From: Undaria pinnatifida
Taxonomy: Eukaryota > Sar > Phaeophyceae > Laminariales > Alariaceae
Reading direction: 5' to 3'
Assembly: GCA_012845835.1 (NCBI GenBank)
Contig: JABAKD010000012.1
Location: forward strand, 6,353,344 to 6,417,343
DNA length: 64,000 bases
How positions within the stretch are numbered: position 1 is the first letter of the stretch; each line of letters starts with the position of its first letter. The position numbers and the translations under genes are program-made. The notes beneath the pieces were generated by a model. The model ran no database searches, was not told where the DNA came from, and saw nothing but the letters and a program-made list of their open reading frames with translations. Of the stretch, positions 9,481 through 23,200 are shown in pieces.

Positions 9481-10428
9481 CCCATCGAGTTCACCGCAGC
9501 TTGTTAACGTATTTAAGGAAGTCGCGCTCTTCCCCATCTTCGGCGTAGGCTAACTTTGAGCTATTTACTTGACCTTACGTCTGCGGCTGTCGTTATGTTA
9601 TGCTTTTTTCGTGAGACCTAACGACTGTCTGTTAGGGTGCGGCCATGTTTTCTCGACGTCAGTGCATCCGGGTGACGTGGAAGAGCCGCAGTAAACAAGG
9701 TGCTACAAGTACCCATATCGTAGCATGCATCCAGACCATCAAGTGCAGGGAATATTTGTCGAGAGAGCAGGCACATCGAGCAGTACCATGCCGTAATCCC
9801 TCTGTCGGAAGAGCTCCATGCCTGAAGGCAGTGGTCAACATACGAGCACCATGTCCAGCCTTGCGAGAACGGGAAAAGCGGGATAGGATGCGTTTTTCAG
9901 AGCAATTATCACAGTGGAGCAGAGGAGGCATAGAGTAGACCGGAAAAACACAACTGCCCATCAGGAGCCTCGGCTACTTGCGTGAGGTAGCCCCTGAGGC
10001 GCGTCGCTCGCGTTCCTTCGTTAAGGGCGGTGGAGAAGGAGACACAAGGGGGAAGGGGGGGGGGGGGGGTACCCCATCCTCCCTTACGCATCCGGACATG
10101 GGATTCGACAGTTCAACATTTCAAGACGATGCGATGTGGAACTGAGGCCAGAGTCGGATCGGCAATCTCATGTAATCCCACGTCGAATTTAAAAGGGAGA
10201 GAGTGACGAATACAACAGACCACGACAGCAACAGCCGCAAGATTTGGCCCGGGGGTTACGGGGTATCACCAAGTGTCCGAACAAAACTGCAAGGACTTGC
10301 GTAACAGCGTAATACTCGTGCCGTTGTGCGCTGACGCTAGAGTGCTGTTATGATGATTTTGTTGTAAGGGTTGCTATATACACGAATGCCAAGGTAGGGT
10401 TATCGCAAAACACAAATAAATGGGATTC
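9481..10428. other. intergenic, low-complexity G tract
   Basis: No convincing exon. It contains a long G run near 10050-10070 with flanking purine-rich sequence. Short frames have no recognisable motif. Confidence 0.5.
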
Positions 10429-10655
10429 CATTTTGAGGGCCAGGTATAGACGTGCTACGATTGGGGTGAAACCTTTTGGTCGAAAATATGCCTGGTTGAC
10501 GGTGCTACGATAGGTGTAACACGTTTTGGCCGAAAATATCAACCAGATATATCTTCGGCCAAAGCAATTGAGGGACACCGTAAACCAGGTATATTTTCGG
10601 CAAAAATGTTACCCCTGTCGTAGCACGTCTATACCTGGGCCTCAAAACGGATGAA
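10429..10655. repeat. foldback (long inverted repeat) element
   Basis: The left arm (about 10429-10504) and right arm (about 10580-10655) are inverted copies of about 75 bp, both carrying CAGGTATAGACGTGCTACGA and CGAAAATAT. A third partial copy of the left arm (10491-10550) lies inside the loop. The terminal motif resembles the family A MITE end (GTGCTACGAT). A right-arm fragment with the same flank (GGCCTCAAAACGGATGAATG) recurs at about 11385-11460. Confidence 0.75.
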
Positions 10656-10683
10656 TGCCAGAACGGATTACAGGGTATACTAT

Positions 10684-10960
10684 AAAAAATGAAAATACAC
10701 TCCAGCTGTGAGATCGAATATTTTGTCGAAACTCATCTTTGCAAGCTGTGTGTGATACTCCGATCGCGCGTATTACGGGTTGTGTGTCCTCATTAAGGAT
10801 ATAGGTTGGCGGCTCCCCTTGCAACTACAGTGTAGCTATCAGGGTCAACAGGGTGATGTTAGTCAGTCTGTGCGCGGAAACTATAAAACCCGTTTCTGAG
10901 GGGGACAAAATCTGACAGCTGTAGAAGAAAATGCATCCGTTTATCAAGTGAATCCTGTAA
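10684..10960 (+). repeat. family C composite, uninterrupted copy
   Basis: Collinear with 463-601 plus 1684-1835, it shows the pre-insertion state of that locus. Its left part is the family C core and its right part includes AGGGTCAACAGGGTGATGTT. Confidence 0.85.
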
Positions 10961-13168
10961 GTCGAATAACCGGTGAGGGGAGGGCGGAGATTTGAAGGAC
11001 GTGGGGGCCTGGTTTTGATCAAAAGGGAGCGGGGTTGGAGGGGGGGAGGGAAAGGGAAGGGGGGGGGGGGGGGGGGGGGGACGGGGGGGGCAGCTCAATT
11101 TGTGCGTAGAAACTATCATGGGGGGGAGGGGGGGTTGGGGCGGGGGTGGGGCGGATGGGGCAGCTCAATCTGTGCGTGGGAACTATACATTCTTTCAAGG
11201 GGATAAACGTGACGGTTTTGGAAAGAATGGTATATATCTCACCCAGTCAATCCCCATGGAGCACAACATGAAAACAGATTAAGCACGAGTTTCGCTACCG
11301 CGTTTAGCATTTCATTTATCAAGCCATTGCGGGGAGGGGGGGGGGGCAGTAACACACCACCGTCAAAGAGGTATACTGTCGTCCGAAACGTGTTACCTCC
11401 TATTAGCACGTCTATACCTGGGCCTCAAAACGGATGAATGCCCGAATGGATTACAGGGTACATCTCACCCTATCGATCCTCGTGGCGCAACATGAAAACA
11501 GATTGAACACTAGTTTCGCTACCGCGTTTCGCATTAATCAAGTCACTGCGGGGAGGGGGTGGGGGCGGCAGTAACACACCCCACGCTCTCTAGTGAGACA
11601 CGAGCCTCCTGTAAAAATGCTCGGGTGCAGCGCATGAAACCTTCCACAAAACCTTCAACTGTAAAAATGCTCGGGTGCAGAGCATGAAACCTTAAACCGC
11701 GGTGTATGTGAAAAACAAGCTCGGTACGATAACCGTTGGCACGTACATCAAGCAACCGAGCGACCCAAGCAAGGCAATATCCGCGCTGCAAGGCCACCCT
11801 CTGATCGCATTCGGAGTGCGCTATTCGTTCGCCAGCACACAATTCAACAAGAGCTGCTGACACAATAAAGCAAAAAGTGGACCAGAGCTGCTTCTGAAAC
11901 GAGCTCAAGCAGCAGCAACGAAAATCAAAACTGTAGCAGAAACGAAAAGCACCGCTGGCATATATAGCAGCGACGGAAATCACCACTGTTACCGCGCACG
12001 ACTGACATGCGGGCTTGTCAACAGGCATGCAGGTACACAATTCGTTGAGTGTTAGTCGGAATGCAAACGGGTGGGATCGAAATATATCATCCAGGGCACA
12101 GGACATATGTACCTGCGCGCGACAAAACGTGGGCGGAGGTCACCCTTCAAGAACGTTGCAAATAACGTATACCTGGTAATAACGTAACAGTTATGAGGTA
12201 CCAGATATCGGGTACGGCGCGAATTCGGGGCCATCGCATCGCATCGGCTTGGTGAAAGGTCCACCAGAGCAAAAGGAAAAGAGGTGGTCAAAAAGCAACT
12301 TCAGCCTTAACCCTCCACAATCATGATTGCATACTACTTCCAAGTAGTGTCCCCAAAAGCGTGGGTACAGTTAGTTTTTAAAGGGGACCACCATCGTCAC
12401 GCCCAAGGCGCGCGTCAACGTGTCACGGGTGTGTGCTGTTTGCGCTAAAAGTAGACGCCGAACGCGGGACGACAGGCAACGAAAACAGAACAAGCACCGC
12501 GGAAACGCAGGCTCTGCTTATGTTTTACGTAGGATATTTAAAACGGTAATCCCAACAATAGCGTTACTACTCTGTATCGTGCGACACATTCGTGTCTAAC
12601 GAGCTCCCATTAACTCCAAAATGCTTGCGCGCCTCTCATACCGGCGATGACAATTTAGAATTACTATTAACATGACCAACACTCGCCCGGCGTGTCATGA
12701 CAGACGTCGTCAAACAGAAACACCACCAATACGTGAGTACCATTTTATATACTCGCTGCAGCAAACTCCGAGCATCAGAGCTTAAACGAACCCCGGAAAA
12801 AATAGGCTGTCGTTATGCTCCTTTCCTAAACAAAATCTACGTACCACAGAACGTACGTGTGCTGGAGAACCAGTGCTACGTACCCCTGGTATTATCTGAC
12901 ATATTTGCTCGACGGTGTTGGTACGTACTGCTGTAACGAACATCCCACCCCTCACGCATGCTTCACGCGTAAAATAGCGGTGATACTCCGCTATATAGAC
13001 TACGTCGTTCCTCACAAACACCAAAAAAGTTGAAATAGCAGCTCCCACTTCGTACTTCACCGCCATTATACCATACCACCCCCATCATACCAGACCGCTG
13101 CGATGTGGCCGGATCCCGCTATAGCATAGCCACCAATCTCGCCCTATAAAATCTCCGTTATCCGTAGA
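10961..13168. other. intergenic with G-rich tracts and small duplications
   Basis: G-rich runs occur at 11041-11160 and 11330-11345, a foldback right-arm fragment at 11357-11460, and a tandem duplication of about 50 bp (TGTAAAAATGCTCGGGTGCA twice) at 11610-11690. A 187-residue minus-strand open frame at 11543-12106 is long for this base composition, but it overlaps the tandem duplication, shows no domain, and is not called as a gene. Nothing else is recognised down to the PC4 gene. Confidence 0.5.
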
Positions 13169-13834
13169 TCACCAGCCTTTGCCTCGCTGCTGCTCTTCGA
13201 TCAGTCTGTCGACGTTGTGGATGCTCCCCTTCAGTGTTTCCCACTGCTCAATCGTCAGCGATATACCCTTCTTTGTCGGCAACACGGTTCCATTCTCCGA
13301 CGTGAAGTACTGCCGAATGTCCACCAGAGTGGTGCCTTTGAATGAGCGCACATCGATCTGCCTCACCGGAGAGAGGTGCATCGGGCTCAACATGTCGAAT
13401 GCTGGCGGCGAGGTGACGTGCTGCAGCGGCCCGTCGCTAGGGGAGGAAGGCCGGTACGCCTCGCCAGCCGGCCTCTGCTGCTGTTGTTGTGGCATCGCAC
13501 CCACCGGTGTTGTCGATAAATCCGTCCCATACCCGCCGGCAGCAGGTGCACCAGTAGGCACGCCGGCAGAAGGCGCAGCAATAGGTGCTGGTGCGGCGGG
13601 TGCAGCACGAGTAGCGTTTTCATAAGCAGGGGTTGATTCTGCCTCAGACTGGGTGGATGTCCAAAAGTCATCATGCGATGAGGAAGAAAATTGTCTTGTG
13701 GGTCCCTGTTCTGGACAGCTAGTAGTAGGCAACAGATGTCTCCAGTTATTGAAACTTCGACACACAAGGATGTGATGGGCGCGGCATCCCCTCACCGACA
13801 AGCCAATCCTTTGCATGTTTGTGCTGCACCTCAA
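13169..13834 (-). CDS. PC4/SUB1-type transcriptional coactivator, probably organelle-targeted
   Basis: Single exon, 221 residues. Residues 160-215 form a PC4 single-stranded-DNA-binding domain: VRSFKGTTLVDIRQYF, then LPTKKGISLTIEQWETL, then a helix ending VDRLIEEQ. This matches the human PC4 pattern VRKFKG...DIREY...KGISL..EQW. PC4 proteins bind ssDNA and act in transcription and genome maintenance. The first 55 residues are basic, Ser/Arg-rich and without acid residues until ARG-QFSSSS, an RxF-S cleavage pattern seen in mitochondrial presequences; targeting is inferred. The middle is Ala/Pro/Gln-rich linker. A second Met at residue 7 is an alternative start. The gene is divergent from the ELMO gene with 431 bp between the ATGs. 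Confidence 0.92.
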   Translation of the reverse strand: MRCSTNMQRIGLSVRGCRAHHILVCRSFNNWRHLLPTTSCPEQGPTRQFSSSSHDDFWTSTQSEAESTPAYENATRAAPAAPAPIAAPSAGVPTGAPAAGGYGTDLSTTPVGAMPQQQQQRPAGEAYRPSSPSDGPLQHVTSPPAFDMLSPMHLSPVRQIDVRSFKGTTLVDIRQYFTSENGTVLPTKKGISLTIEQWETLKGSIHNVDRLIEEQQRGKGW

Positions 13835-14265
13835 AATCAGAGCTTGTTCAGCTGTCCTTCTGTGTGCCGTAGCCGCAAGCGGCAGGAAGGTAGCATCTCC
13901 GAAATAGGATAATTTTCAGGATGCCTTCCAGGTAGACTAGAACTCCCCTTTTCGGCATTTCATATCTTTTTTTACCGCCTGTGGCATGTCATGCCGCCTA
14001 CTGATGCACTGCTGCAGAGCGTAAGAGATAGGTGTGGCCCTTGAGTTGGCCTATGGATGCAAGCGTCATCCATAGTGCGATCGGATGCATGGCATCTCGT
14101 TTGTTCCCGCCATTCACAGCAGCGGTTTGCTTGAAGTAACCGCATATCCCCCGCAAACTAGCCCAGGGACGCAGCAAATCCTGCTGCTTCGCTGCTTTGC
14201 TGCTGCTGCTGCTGCTGTGGTGTAGCAGTAGCGCTGCTGTGGTGTAGCAGTAGCACAAAGCAAAC
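13835..14265. promoter_or_regulatory. putative bidirectional promoter, PC4 / ELMO gene
   Basis: The 431 bp between two divergent start codons holds a CTG repeat (about 14203-14217) and a direct repeat of TGCTGTGGTGTAGCAGTAGC just upstream of the ELMO ATG. No clear TATA box. A shared promoter is inferred from gene arrangement only. Confidence 0.45.
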
Positions 14266-17200
14266 ATGACAGATCCGAGGGTGCCAGCAGTAAAGGTGTC
14301 CGGGCACATGTTCACGGCGTCATCAGAGACAGACTCTTCCGATGAGTCTAACGACGGCGTCGTTGAGCTGAACTCCGAACAACGTAAAAAAGATTCGCTT
14401 CCTCCGTCGAGCGCACTGCGCAGCGACCAGGATCAAGTCGAATCTGATGATGAGCGATCTAAAGGAGGCGCGAATAGAAAAACACCGGTGGACATTGACG
14501 GAATTGTGTTTGGACCACCACCCGCCGGGCGTTGTCAATTCGGAACTTCTACTGCGACTGGCGCCGGTTCCGAAACGGGGGTTCGAGTGATAGTCGCATC
14601 TGGACGAGCTCCTGCGATAGCCACAGGCGGACGACCTCCAGCGATAGCCGCAGCTGGACGCAACAACAGTGACGGCCAATCCACGGATACTTTCGGCATT
14701 AAATACAGACCGTCATCGCATGAGCCGAAGAAAGGATACGAGCTACCGTCGGGGGCTGCATTCCTTGACGAAGACGAGTTCGAACAAGAGATGAGCGCAG
14801 AATTTAGGGTTGCCGCTGGGGGGGTATCTGAGGGTGGAGGACGAATCCCAGCAATACAATCTGGTGTTGGTTCAGAAAGGACTGACGACGTGAAATACCT
14901 CGATTGTTGTCGACAAGAAAAGGGCGAAGACTTTGGCGAGGGTGCAGTTTGCAGATCGGGTTCGCAGGCAAGTTGTGTGGACGAGAATGTTGCTATCGGG
15001 TTGCTGCAACAGGCAGGTTCGTTGAGCCGATTTTTGCCCGATTCTACTCTGTTGGGGGCAGGCGTTACTATGCAACCTACTTATCGATAATGTGGTGATG
15101 AGTATCATCAGCGCATTCAAGACGTCTTGCTTGCTCGAAACACAGACTAAGCGGCCACCCTCGTTCGCACGCATTGGTGGTACCGACAACTTGTTGGGTT
15201 TGGTTACTGTAGGTATATACCGCGTACGACCGAATCCAACAGGATATGAGCCTCGTCGAATCGTGACGCAGCGTACTTGTAGATAAACAAAGCAAGCGCG
15301 CATATGGAGCGAAAAGCCTTGCCACCTCAAATCCGGTCTCCCTAATGAACCAAATCCAACGAGCCATGTTGCGGTAGGTGTAGCACTTCTCAGCGTATAC
15401 CATGCTATCTGACGGGGCTGCTCAACTGAGGAGATACCCAGTATTTTCGGGCCCGGTGTGCACCTCACCGAAACAACTGTTTGGTATACCTAGCACACGA
15501 GAATGTGTATCGAGAGCGCACAACGTTTTTCAACGTCAGTTTTGAGTGAAATGTAGAGCTTCTCAAGTGGCAAGCCTCGAAGAAGTTAGGTGCCGCCCCT
15601 ACCGTGGCACGAGCCCAACACAATCGTTTTCCTATCTTACAGCAGTCTCCTGGCCGTGCTGCCCGAGCGACCAACACCACTAGTCTTGAGGATGCGGAAA
15701 GCACGGCGTTTTCAAGCAACAAGGATGGCACATTCAGTCGCAGAAAGACAATTACATCATCAGAGGACGACATCTTGAACCATCCTGATCCTGACGACAT
15801 GCATCTTGACAATGCAGAGGCACTCAGGCAGCTCACCGAAAGTTACAAGAAGCACGGATCGTCGTCTACTACACAGGTGCGCGATGCAGTCCGCGGCATC
15901 TTGTTTACGCGAGATCCTATGCATTTTACCACTATTGTGCTTTAACCTCTTTGGGGCACAGGTGTAGACCAAGGCTACGGTAGGTAGGACGTGTGCTACG
16001 ATAGAGGTCCACCACTTTTTTTCTGAGGTTCCTCAATTTGGGGGCTTGAGACCTCTCCCAAAAAATGATTTGAAGAAAATGAAACTGATACCGAATGAAA
16101 AATCCTATGGCATAGGTACGCAACGAGAATCACGCCAAATATATGGCGTGTTTCCGACGATTTTGAGTTGAGGAGCCCCGTCATTCAGAAACATTTCAGA
16201 CGAAAAGTGCTACCTCTATCGGAGCAGCCGTCGCAGGGGGGATGTTATGATGACGTTATGATGATGGTATGATATACCCCCATTTTCACGTCCGGGTTTG
16301 ACACACTCGTGCGAGAGTGACTTAATACCTCACAGACGAAAATACGTTAGGCGTTTTTTTCGCTCAGCGTGGCTTACCATTCCATTGCGGATTGATGTAG
16401 TTAATTAACAACTTCAAGAACTCTTTCAGACCGCACAGGAACAGGGGTTACTCGCGCGAGTGACCCCAAGCCACTGCAAAAAAAGGAACCCCTATCGTAG
16501 AATGGGTCTGTAGCGAGAAAGCAAATGACAAGCTTGTGGGATCCTCTGTGTGGTGTGAGTGCGCCGTACAAGTAGTGCCATGCAGTGTGCGTGTTGTGCA
16601 ACTCCTTGCTTTGACGTTCGGGTAATACATATGTGAGGACACACACCCAGTAATACGCGCGATCGGAGTATCACACACAGCTTGCAAAGATGAGTTTCGA
16701 CAAAGTATTCGATCTCACAGCTGGGGTGTATTTTTATGTTTATAATATATGATATTCTTTCTTAGCAGACGAGAATTCTTGGTATAGCCGACGCTATAAT
16801 TGTCCTTTTGTTGTACATGTCTCCTCTTTTATATATCAAGTATAGCAGGGGTGAGACATGAGCCTAGAGGAAGAACCGAACCCGTCTGCAAACAATCATC
16901 TGCTGATTCCAACCGCCACTATACGATCAGGAACTTCGTCTTTGCATAATGCTACGTGTGAACTTGCTGTGTTCCGAGTTTGATGCACGGTGGGCAATGC
17001 CACGATGCGCGTTCAAATCTGGGCGAAACCCATGTTGATGTGATGTGTAGGGTAGTGTGGACCTAGGGACCGACTACTGCTGTGCAGGACTACCTCTGTC
17101 TCCGCGCAGTCACACACTCGAGGGTTGCTTCGATGTTGCATGTTTTGTGTTAGTTTCTTGCTGCTCGCCTGATGTTTTCTGAACAAAGGGGCGGGTGCGA

Positions 17201-20200
17201 TACAGCTTGGCATGCAACAACATCTACCAGGTATGATGAGGGTACATTTGCTACAAATCATAACGCCGCAATGGGGGAGAGAGGATACCACAACATTAAC
17301 ATTGAGTCCTAAAGCGAGCTACTACATTGCAGGACACCTAGTAAGAGGCAGGACTGCTGGCGCAGACTGGATTTCTTATTTGAGAAAGGGTGCATTCTTC
17401 ACTAACATCAGAATAACGACTCCCCAAAAATATGATCTTCCTATGAACACCAGCCTGGCTTTCTTAATGCTTGTTTTCTTAGCACTACAACAGGTGCCTA
17501 GTACTGTATGCAGCGACCAAGCGCTATACAATGTCAGATAGTAAATGGAATGTTACGACGGCGAGCATTCTAGCTCTCAGGCGGCATCTGTCGCGCTTTT
17601 TTTTGCCGGCCAGAAGCTTGCGCCACAACCGGGCCTTGCCGTCGATGCGGCTGGAGCAGGAAAGGAAGAAATTAGCAACGACAATTCTCGTGGGCTTATC
17701 CCTGTGCACGTCGGAGGGAGTGCTCGCCCCTTTCCTGCCATACAGGAAGAGAATGAGGAAGAGGAGGAGGGGGGAGGAGAAAAAGAGGAGGATATGGGTC
17801 CAGGAGGGGAGGGAGAAGAAGGCTCGCATCGTGAGGAAGACCCAGAGCAGCTACTAATTCCGTGTCAATCGGAGGAGGAGCGAGGGGGGAAGGGAGGGGG
17901 TGGGGGGCAGGGGGGAAACGGGGGGGAAGAAGAGGATAGGCACCTTCGTGCCGCTAAAGAATGGGAACAAATCGATCAGGTGGGGTGCGGGGTAGTTAAT
18001 TTATGTGTTTCCTCTCTGTGCGCCTCATATTCCCGCTATGGGTTAGGGTTAGGCTTATGGTTACTGGAAAACAACTGTGGGCGTGCCCGTGTTCGGAACG
18101 TTGGCAACCCGTATGTCGCATCCCTCCTGCGCTATCCTTTGAATCGGGACGACCTGGCTCTATGGTTCGCACCTTGCAAAAACACGGGGTAGACCTTTCT
18201 ATGCTCCACCGTGATATCGTACCATTGCAGTTACGAACAGCAGAAAACTCCGTGCCGATGGAGAAAGGCGTGAGCGGCGCATTGCAACCGGTCACCATCA
18301 ACGAGAGCGACCGTCTCGTCTGTACGGCGGATGTGCTGCGCCATTTCCGTGCCCAAGTGAGTTAGTTTTCCAGCTAATTACGGCCATTACGCGTAGTACG
18401 ATCGGGGTACAACAAGGTACCTTGCACCTGGTACCACTTTTTCAGCAACATGTTTCTGGCTGACGGGGTTGTTGAACTAAACTAACTAAACCAACTAAAC
18501 CAACTAAACCAACTAACGACACACTACCCAATAGCATCGACGTACAATTCGCGCTTCAGAAATATGATTGTCACGTACCTAGGCCATGTGGAATTGTTCA
18601 TCGAGTTCCACTTTTCTTATTTTCAAAATCAGCTTGTGGGTGAGGTATACAGCCTCACAAGAATGGGTGCACCCCTACCGTAGCACGTGTCTCGATTCGA
18701 TTCATTCCAGAACATTCGAGAAGAAGCGCGCACGTCCTAATAGTTTTGAGGGCGTGTCATAGGTATTTTCGTTGCAACGCAGCCCGAAAGTGTACCGTGC
18801 GGCGGCCCGAGGTACCTTCTCTCATGCGAACACTTTTACCCTGTTGGGACCGCATAAATAGTCCTCACGCTAGTTCTAAGTAGTTTACGTTTGTAACTAC
18901 GATAGTAGATGTAGCACTTCTTGGCTGAAACGTGTTCTGAATGACAGGGCTCCCTAGCCCAAAATCGTCGGCGTTTCGCGCTTTATATTTAAATATGTTT
19001 CGTTGTATACCTAGGCCATGAGAGGGATGGTTCACCGGAGAGATATTTAAATTTTCAGTAAGTCAGTTTTTTGTGTGTGTGATCTTGGTATGGAGCTCCT
19101 CAAGTAAGGAGCCTCAGCGAAAAATTAGATGCACCTCTACCGTACAGTTAGTAGCATGCGTCGGTTTGCCCACATAGCCATGACAGCGGTTCTAAAAGGG
19201 GCAACTCATCTGTTTTTTTTAGTGCGGCCTATTTGCACCACGCTTGTCGACGGTTGGCAGTTTTGGACTACAACAACCATCCCACTTTAGCAAGATTATT
19301 GGAAGACAGTAGCCATCTCATTTTGACAGTAGTGAAATGCAACAACCACCCCATTTAAAACAGTATCGAAAAGTAGCAAGCATTCCATTTTTGAGCTGTA
19401 TTGAAATGCAACAGCCACCTCTTTTTAACAGTATCGAAACGCAACAAACATTCCATCTGAGCAGTATTGAATGCAACAATATTTGTGCCTTTTTTCAGAA
19501 CCTGGACGAGCACAAGGCGTCCATCGTCCCCTTCCAGCCTTGTCAGGGTAGATTCGGCCTGTTCCGCAGAGCCCCGACGCTCAAGTTCCCAGAAGCAGAG
19601 CAACTGCGGGACGAAGTGTTTCTTATTGCAAAGGTACGTCGGAGATTTATGTACGGGAAAAAAATAACTGCCTCGCAGATCCCGAGTAGCAGCATTCACT
19701 ACGGCTAGATCTTGAACGACCTGTCCCGAGTGTTTAGTATCAGACGCGTGCTACGATAGGGGTAGCACTTTTTGGCCAACGCATTTTCTGGATGGCGGGA
19801 GTCCTTAACTCAAATTAGTCGGAATATCAAGTCTCGCTTAGCAACATTATTTCAGGTGTACACCTACGAAGCCATGGGGTTGTTCATTAAGGTGCACTTT
19901 CATTTTTGTCCAGATCAGCTTGTGGGTGAGGATAGAGCTCCTCCAGCGAGGAAACACAATCGATGCACCTCCTACCATAGCGCATGTGTCATGAGCTGAG
20001 ACTAAAATCTTGAACGGCGTGCTGGCACGAGTATCAACGTCAGCTGCGGCTGGATCTTGAACGGCATGCAGTAAGCTCGAGAGACTGTACAGATCAGGCA
20101 GCTCGGGCGTTCAAACCAAGGTGGCTGTAAGGCTATGAAGGCTACTGTACGGTTGCTGGAACAAGCGCTGGGTTGCAAACCTTAAAATGACGGTTCGGGT

Positions 20201-23200
20201 TCTGTTTTTTAGCTGTTTAGAGGCGGGGTTTCCATTATATTTTGTTGTTTCTCATCAAGTAAACGCGCTGGACGCATTGTTTGGTTTCCCTAGTATAGTT
20301 ACTCCTGCGAGCATGTAATGCGTAGATTTCGGGGCGCTTCGACCTATCTAGCTGCATGTATCTGTTGGTTCTATGGCCAAAGGCATTTTACAATGATGCG
20401 TATCGAGGTTCTGACTCTGTGATAAGAGATGCAGGGGTGGCATTGAATTGTCTGTGAAGATCTCTTGTGATAGAGAAGAAAAGGAGAACATAGTTTGGAA
20501 AGTGACGCTTGTGGCCACAATATGAAGACCAAAGCAGTAAAAAAGTAGGAAGGAGAAGGAAAAAAGGAGAGAGGGATGAAGAGGGGGAGACGTAAGGAGA
20601 AATAAGGAGTGATCGAGTTGGGGTTGACTGTCAACTGATCGATACTGCACAATGCCCATGCTACGGGCAGATTTGCCCTGCGGGTTGTCGTACTGGCGAA
20701 CTACCCGTCCTACAGTAGAGTTCCTTTCAAATTCCCTGCAACGTTCCCCGACACTTATACTAGTAAGTTTTTCACAACTTGAACACATAATACAGCGACG
20801 GGAAGTAACAAATCGAGTTTCCCCGCATATTGCATCTCTCCGCATCTAAAATAAGATGCTTAGTGTACTCGGGGTAGTGATTACGAATCCACTAAATAAC
20901 AGTGGACTTCAGAGTCCATGCTTCAATACACCCACCCCCTTGATTATAAGTCAGTAGCTAGACTAGAGGAACTTGATATTCGAAAAATAAACACAAATGA
21001 TACGCCATATTCAGACCTGCGTATGAAGAGCGACGCCATGGATTTAACCATGCAGGGCCATTAAATCGTCGTGTTGAACCTAGTACTAGCTAGCACTAGG
21101 GGGGGTCACCGACCTCTATCTTTCACGGAGGATACACACCCCGTCGCTCGCGCGATTGAAGTATCACGAACAGCTTGCCAAGACTAGTTGCAACAAAATC
21201 TGCGACCTCAAAGCTGAAAAAAACGTACATGTATTTGTTACAGAAACCAACAGTACCCGACGGCGCATATGTGACGCACACACAGATACACTACACTCCG
21301 AAAGACGTCTTGCATCGGCGGCTGATCCAGACGATTTACCGTCGGTTAGTGAAGGAGAAGAGGGCGTGTCCTGACGTTGGCTCGCATTGGGACACCATCG
21401 GATTCCAGGGAACCGACCCTTGCACGGATCTGAATCGCTCCATGGGAGTGCTTTCATTGCTTCAGGTGCGACGACAAAATAAACATGCTCAACCCTTTTG
21501 CTAGAGCAGCAAAGGACACCTATAACAATAAGGAACAAAAATATTATCCCAGGCTGGTTTTTTATTTGGGAGAGGGTGCGCTCTATATTAACTTCACTAT
21601 AACGGCTCCCGGGTTTCTTAGATTCCTGTAAATCTCAGCCTGCTTATCTTATTACCGTGTTTCTTATCAAGTCTCCTGTGCTATAGGGCACAGAATATCC
21701 TGAACTCTTTCCATTGCTTTCCCCCCGAAAAACATGCCATGGGTGCTACAGGGGGAAGTGTACAGGAACGCCAGGGTTAGTCCCGCCGGCGCTGCTGATG
21801 AGCAGCTGGTCTATCTATGTATGCGACAAGAGTACCGGTTGCATCACTAGCATAACAGCATCACAGACTCACCCCACGCTGGGAGTGCAGCAGAAATTTC
21901 TGAGCTCCTAACATGCGGAGCGCGGTGTCTCACCGGAAACATTACTTCGAAGGCATTCGTTCGCGCAACCCGACCAGCATTTCTATGCGCTAGTACTGAA
22001 AACAATGTAGTCGTAAAAATTATCATGCTAGCCGATGGTTCCACACTTTTGAGGAGCTCAATCGGTCAGAAGTGTTTGGCTCAAAAGGTGCAACGCCTAA
22101 AGTGGGATGACTCGGGCAGTGCGTAAGAGTTTTCCGTGCGGGGGCGGATTGGACGTGATGGAGCGTGTCGTCTCTCACCGTAACCCGAAGGAAACTGCCA
22201 CTCCATCATACAGCTATTTGGTTGTCTTCGTTCACCCTTGCCTCTTTTGCAAGTGTTTTATCAGCTGGAAACACAGCCAATCTTCGCCGCGATAGATTTT
22301 TATTTCTTGCAGTCCAAATTTCTTATTAATACTTCAATTTCTTTAATTGAACCTTAGGCTCTAATTCGTGGGTATATACTGTATGTGACTTAAATCTGTT
22401 CGGCGTATTTTGTCTTTGTGTTTTGCCTCTTTTTCAGGTGCTTTATCTTCTCGAAACACAGCCAGCTTTCGCCGCGACAGTATTCCGGAATTCCACGGCA
22501 GATGTCACGGGGTGGCCGTTTCTATGCGTGAGCATCGGGTTCACGAAGGTGGGACGAAATGAGCGAGCTCAACCCTGTCAGAAAGTGCACTACTGGCGTA
22601 AAGAAACACACATGTCATGCTACGGTACAGATGAACCATTTTGTTTTTTAGGATCTTCGCTTGACGAGCTATCTTTAACCTCACATGAAAACACGATTAA
22701 ATTATTTCAATAAACTGCAAGTGCTTTTGTGGTGAACAAACCCGTGGCCCAGGCACATAAAACCACATCAGCTCGCGACACAAAAATATGGAATCTCCGA
22801 CGATTTTGGGTCAACCCTTTTAGCACCGCAGTCCCGACACGAGGACCAAACACTTGGGGTTAGACTAGGATAATTTTAGGAGCTAGAAACGGGTTAAGGA
22901 GCCCCGTAATTCGGAAAAATGTATAGACCAGTATAAATATAGCCAAAATCTGCTACCTCCTCTATGTCGAAGCACATACTATAGCCAAATCTAATTCCAA
23001 GCCATTTGACCGTGAAACGGGCGCGGATGTAGTCCTAAAGGTTTCATTAACAAATAACCCTTTGGGGACTTGAGAGGGAAGAATTGACCACATTACTAAA
23101 CGACGACAGCATCAGCTACTACTGCTTGGCGGGGGGAAGATAATTTTGTAGCCGTAACCGCGCTACAACACCGTGCTAGAGCTGTCCGACACGGACGTAG

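Noticed and set aside
8937-9548. 203-residue plus-strand frame
   Set aside because: Shadow of the minus-strand Fanzor relic; no domain in the plus frame.
11543-12106. 187-residue minus-strand frame
   Set aside because: Cys-rich without a domain, and it overlaps a tandem duplication; coding status cannot be supported.
15604-15642. Open frame extending upstream of ELMO exon 2
   Set aside because: It starts at a GTG inside a family A MITE right end; the acceptor CTTACAG at 15642 fits better.
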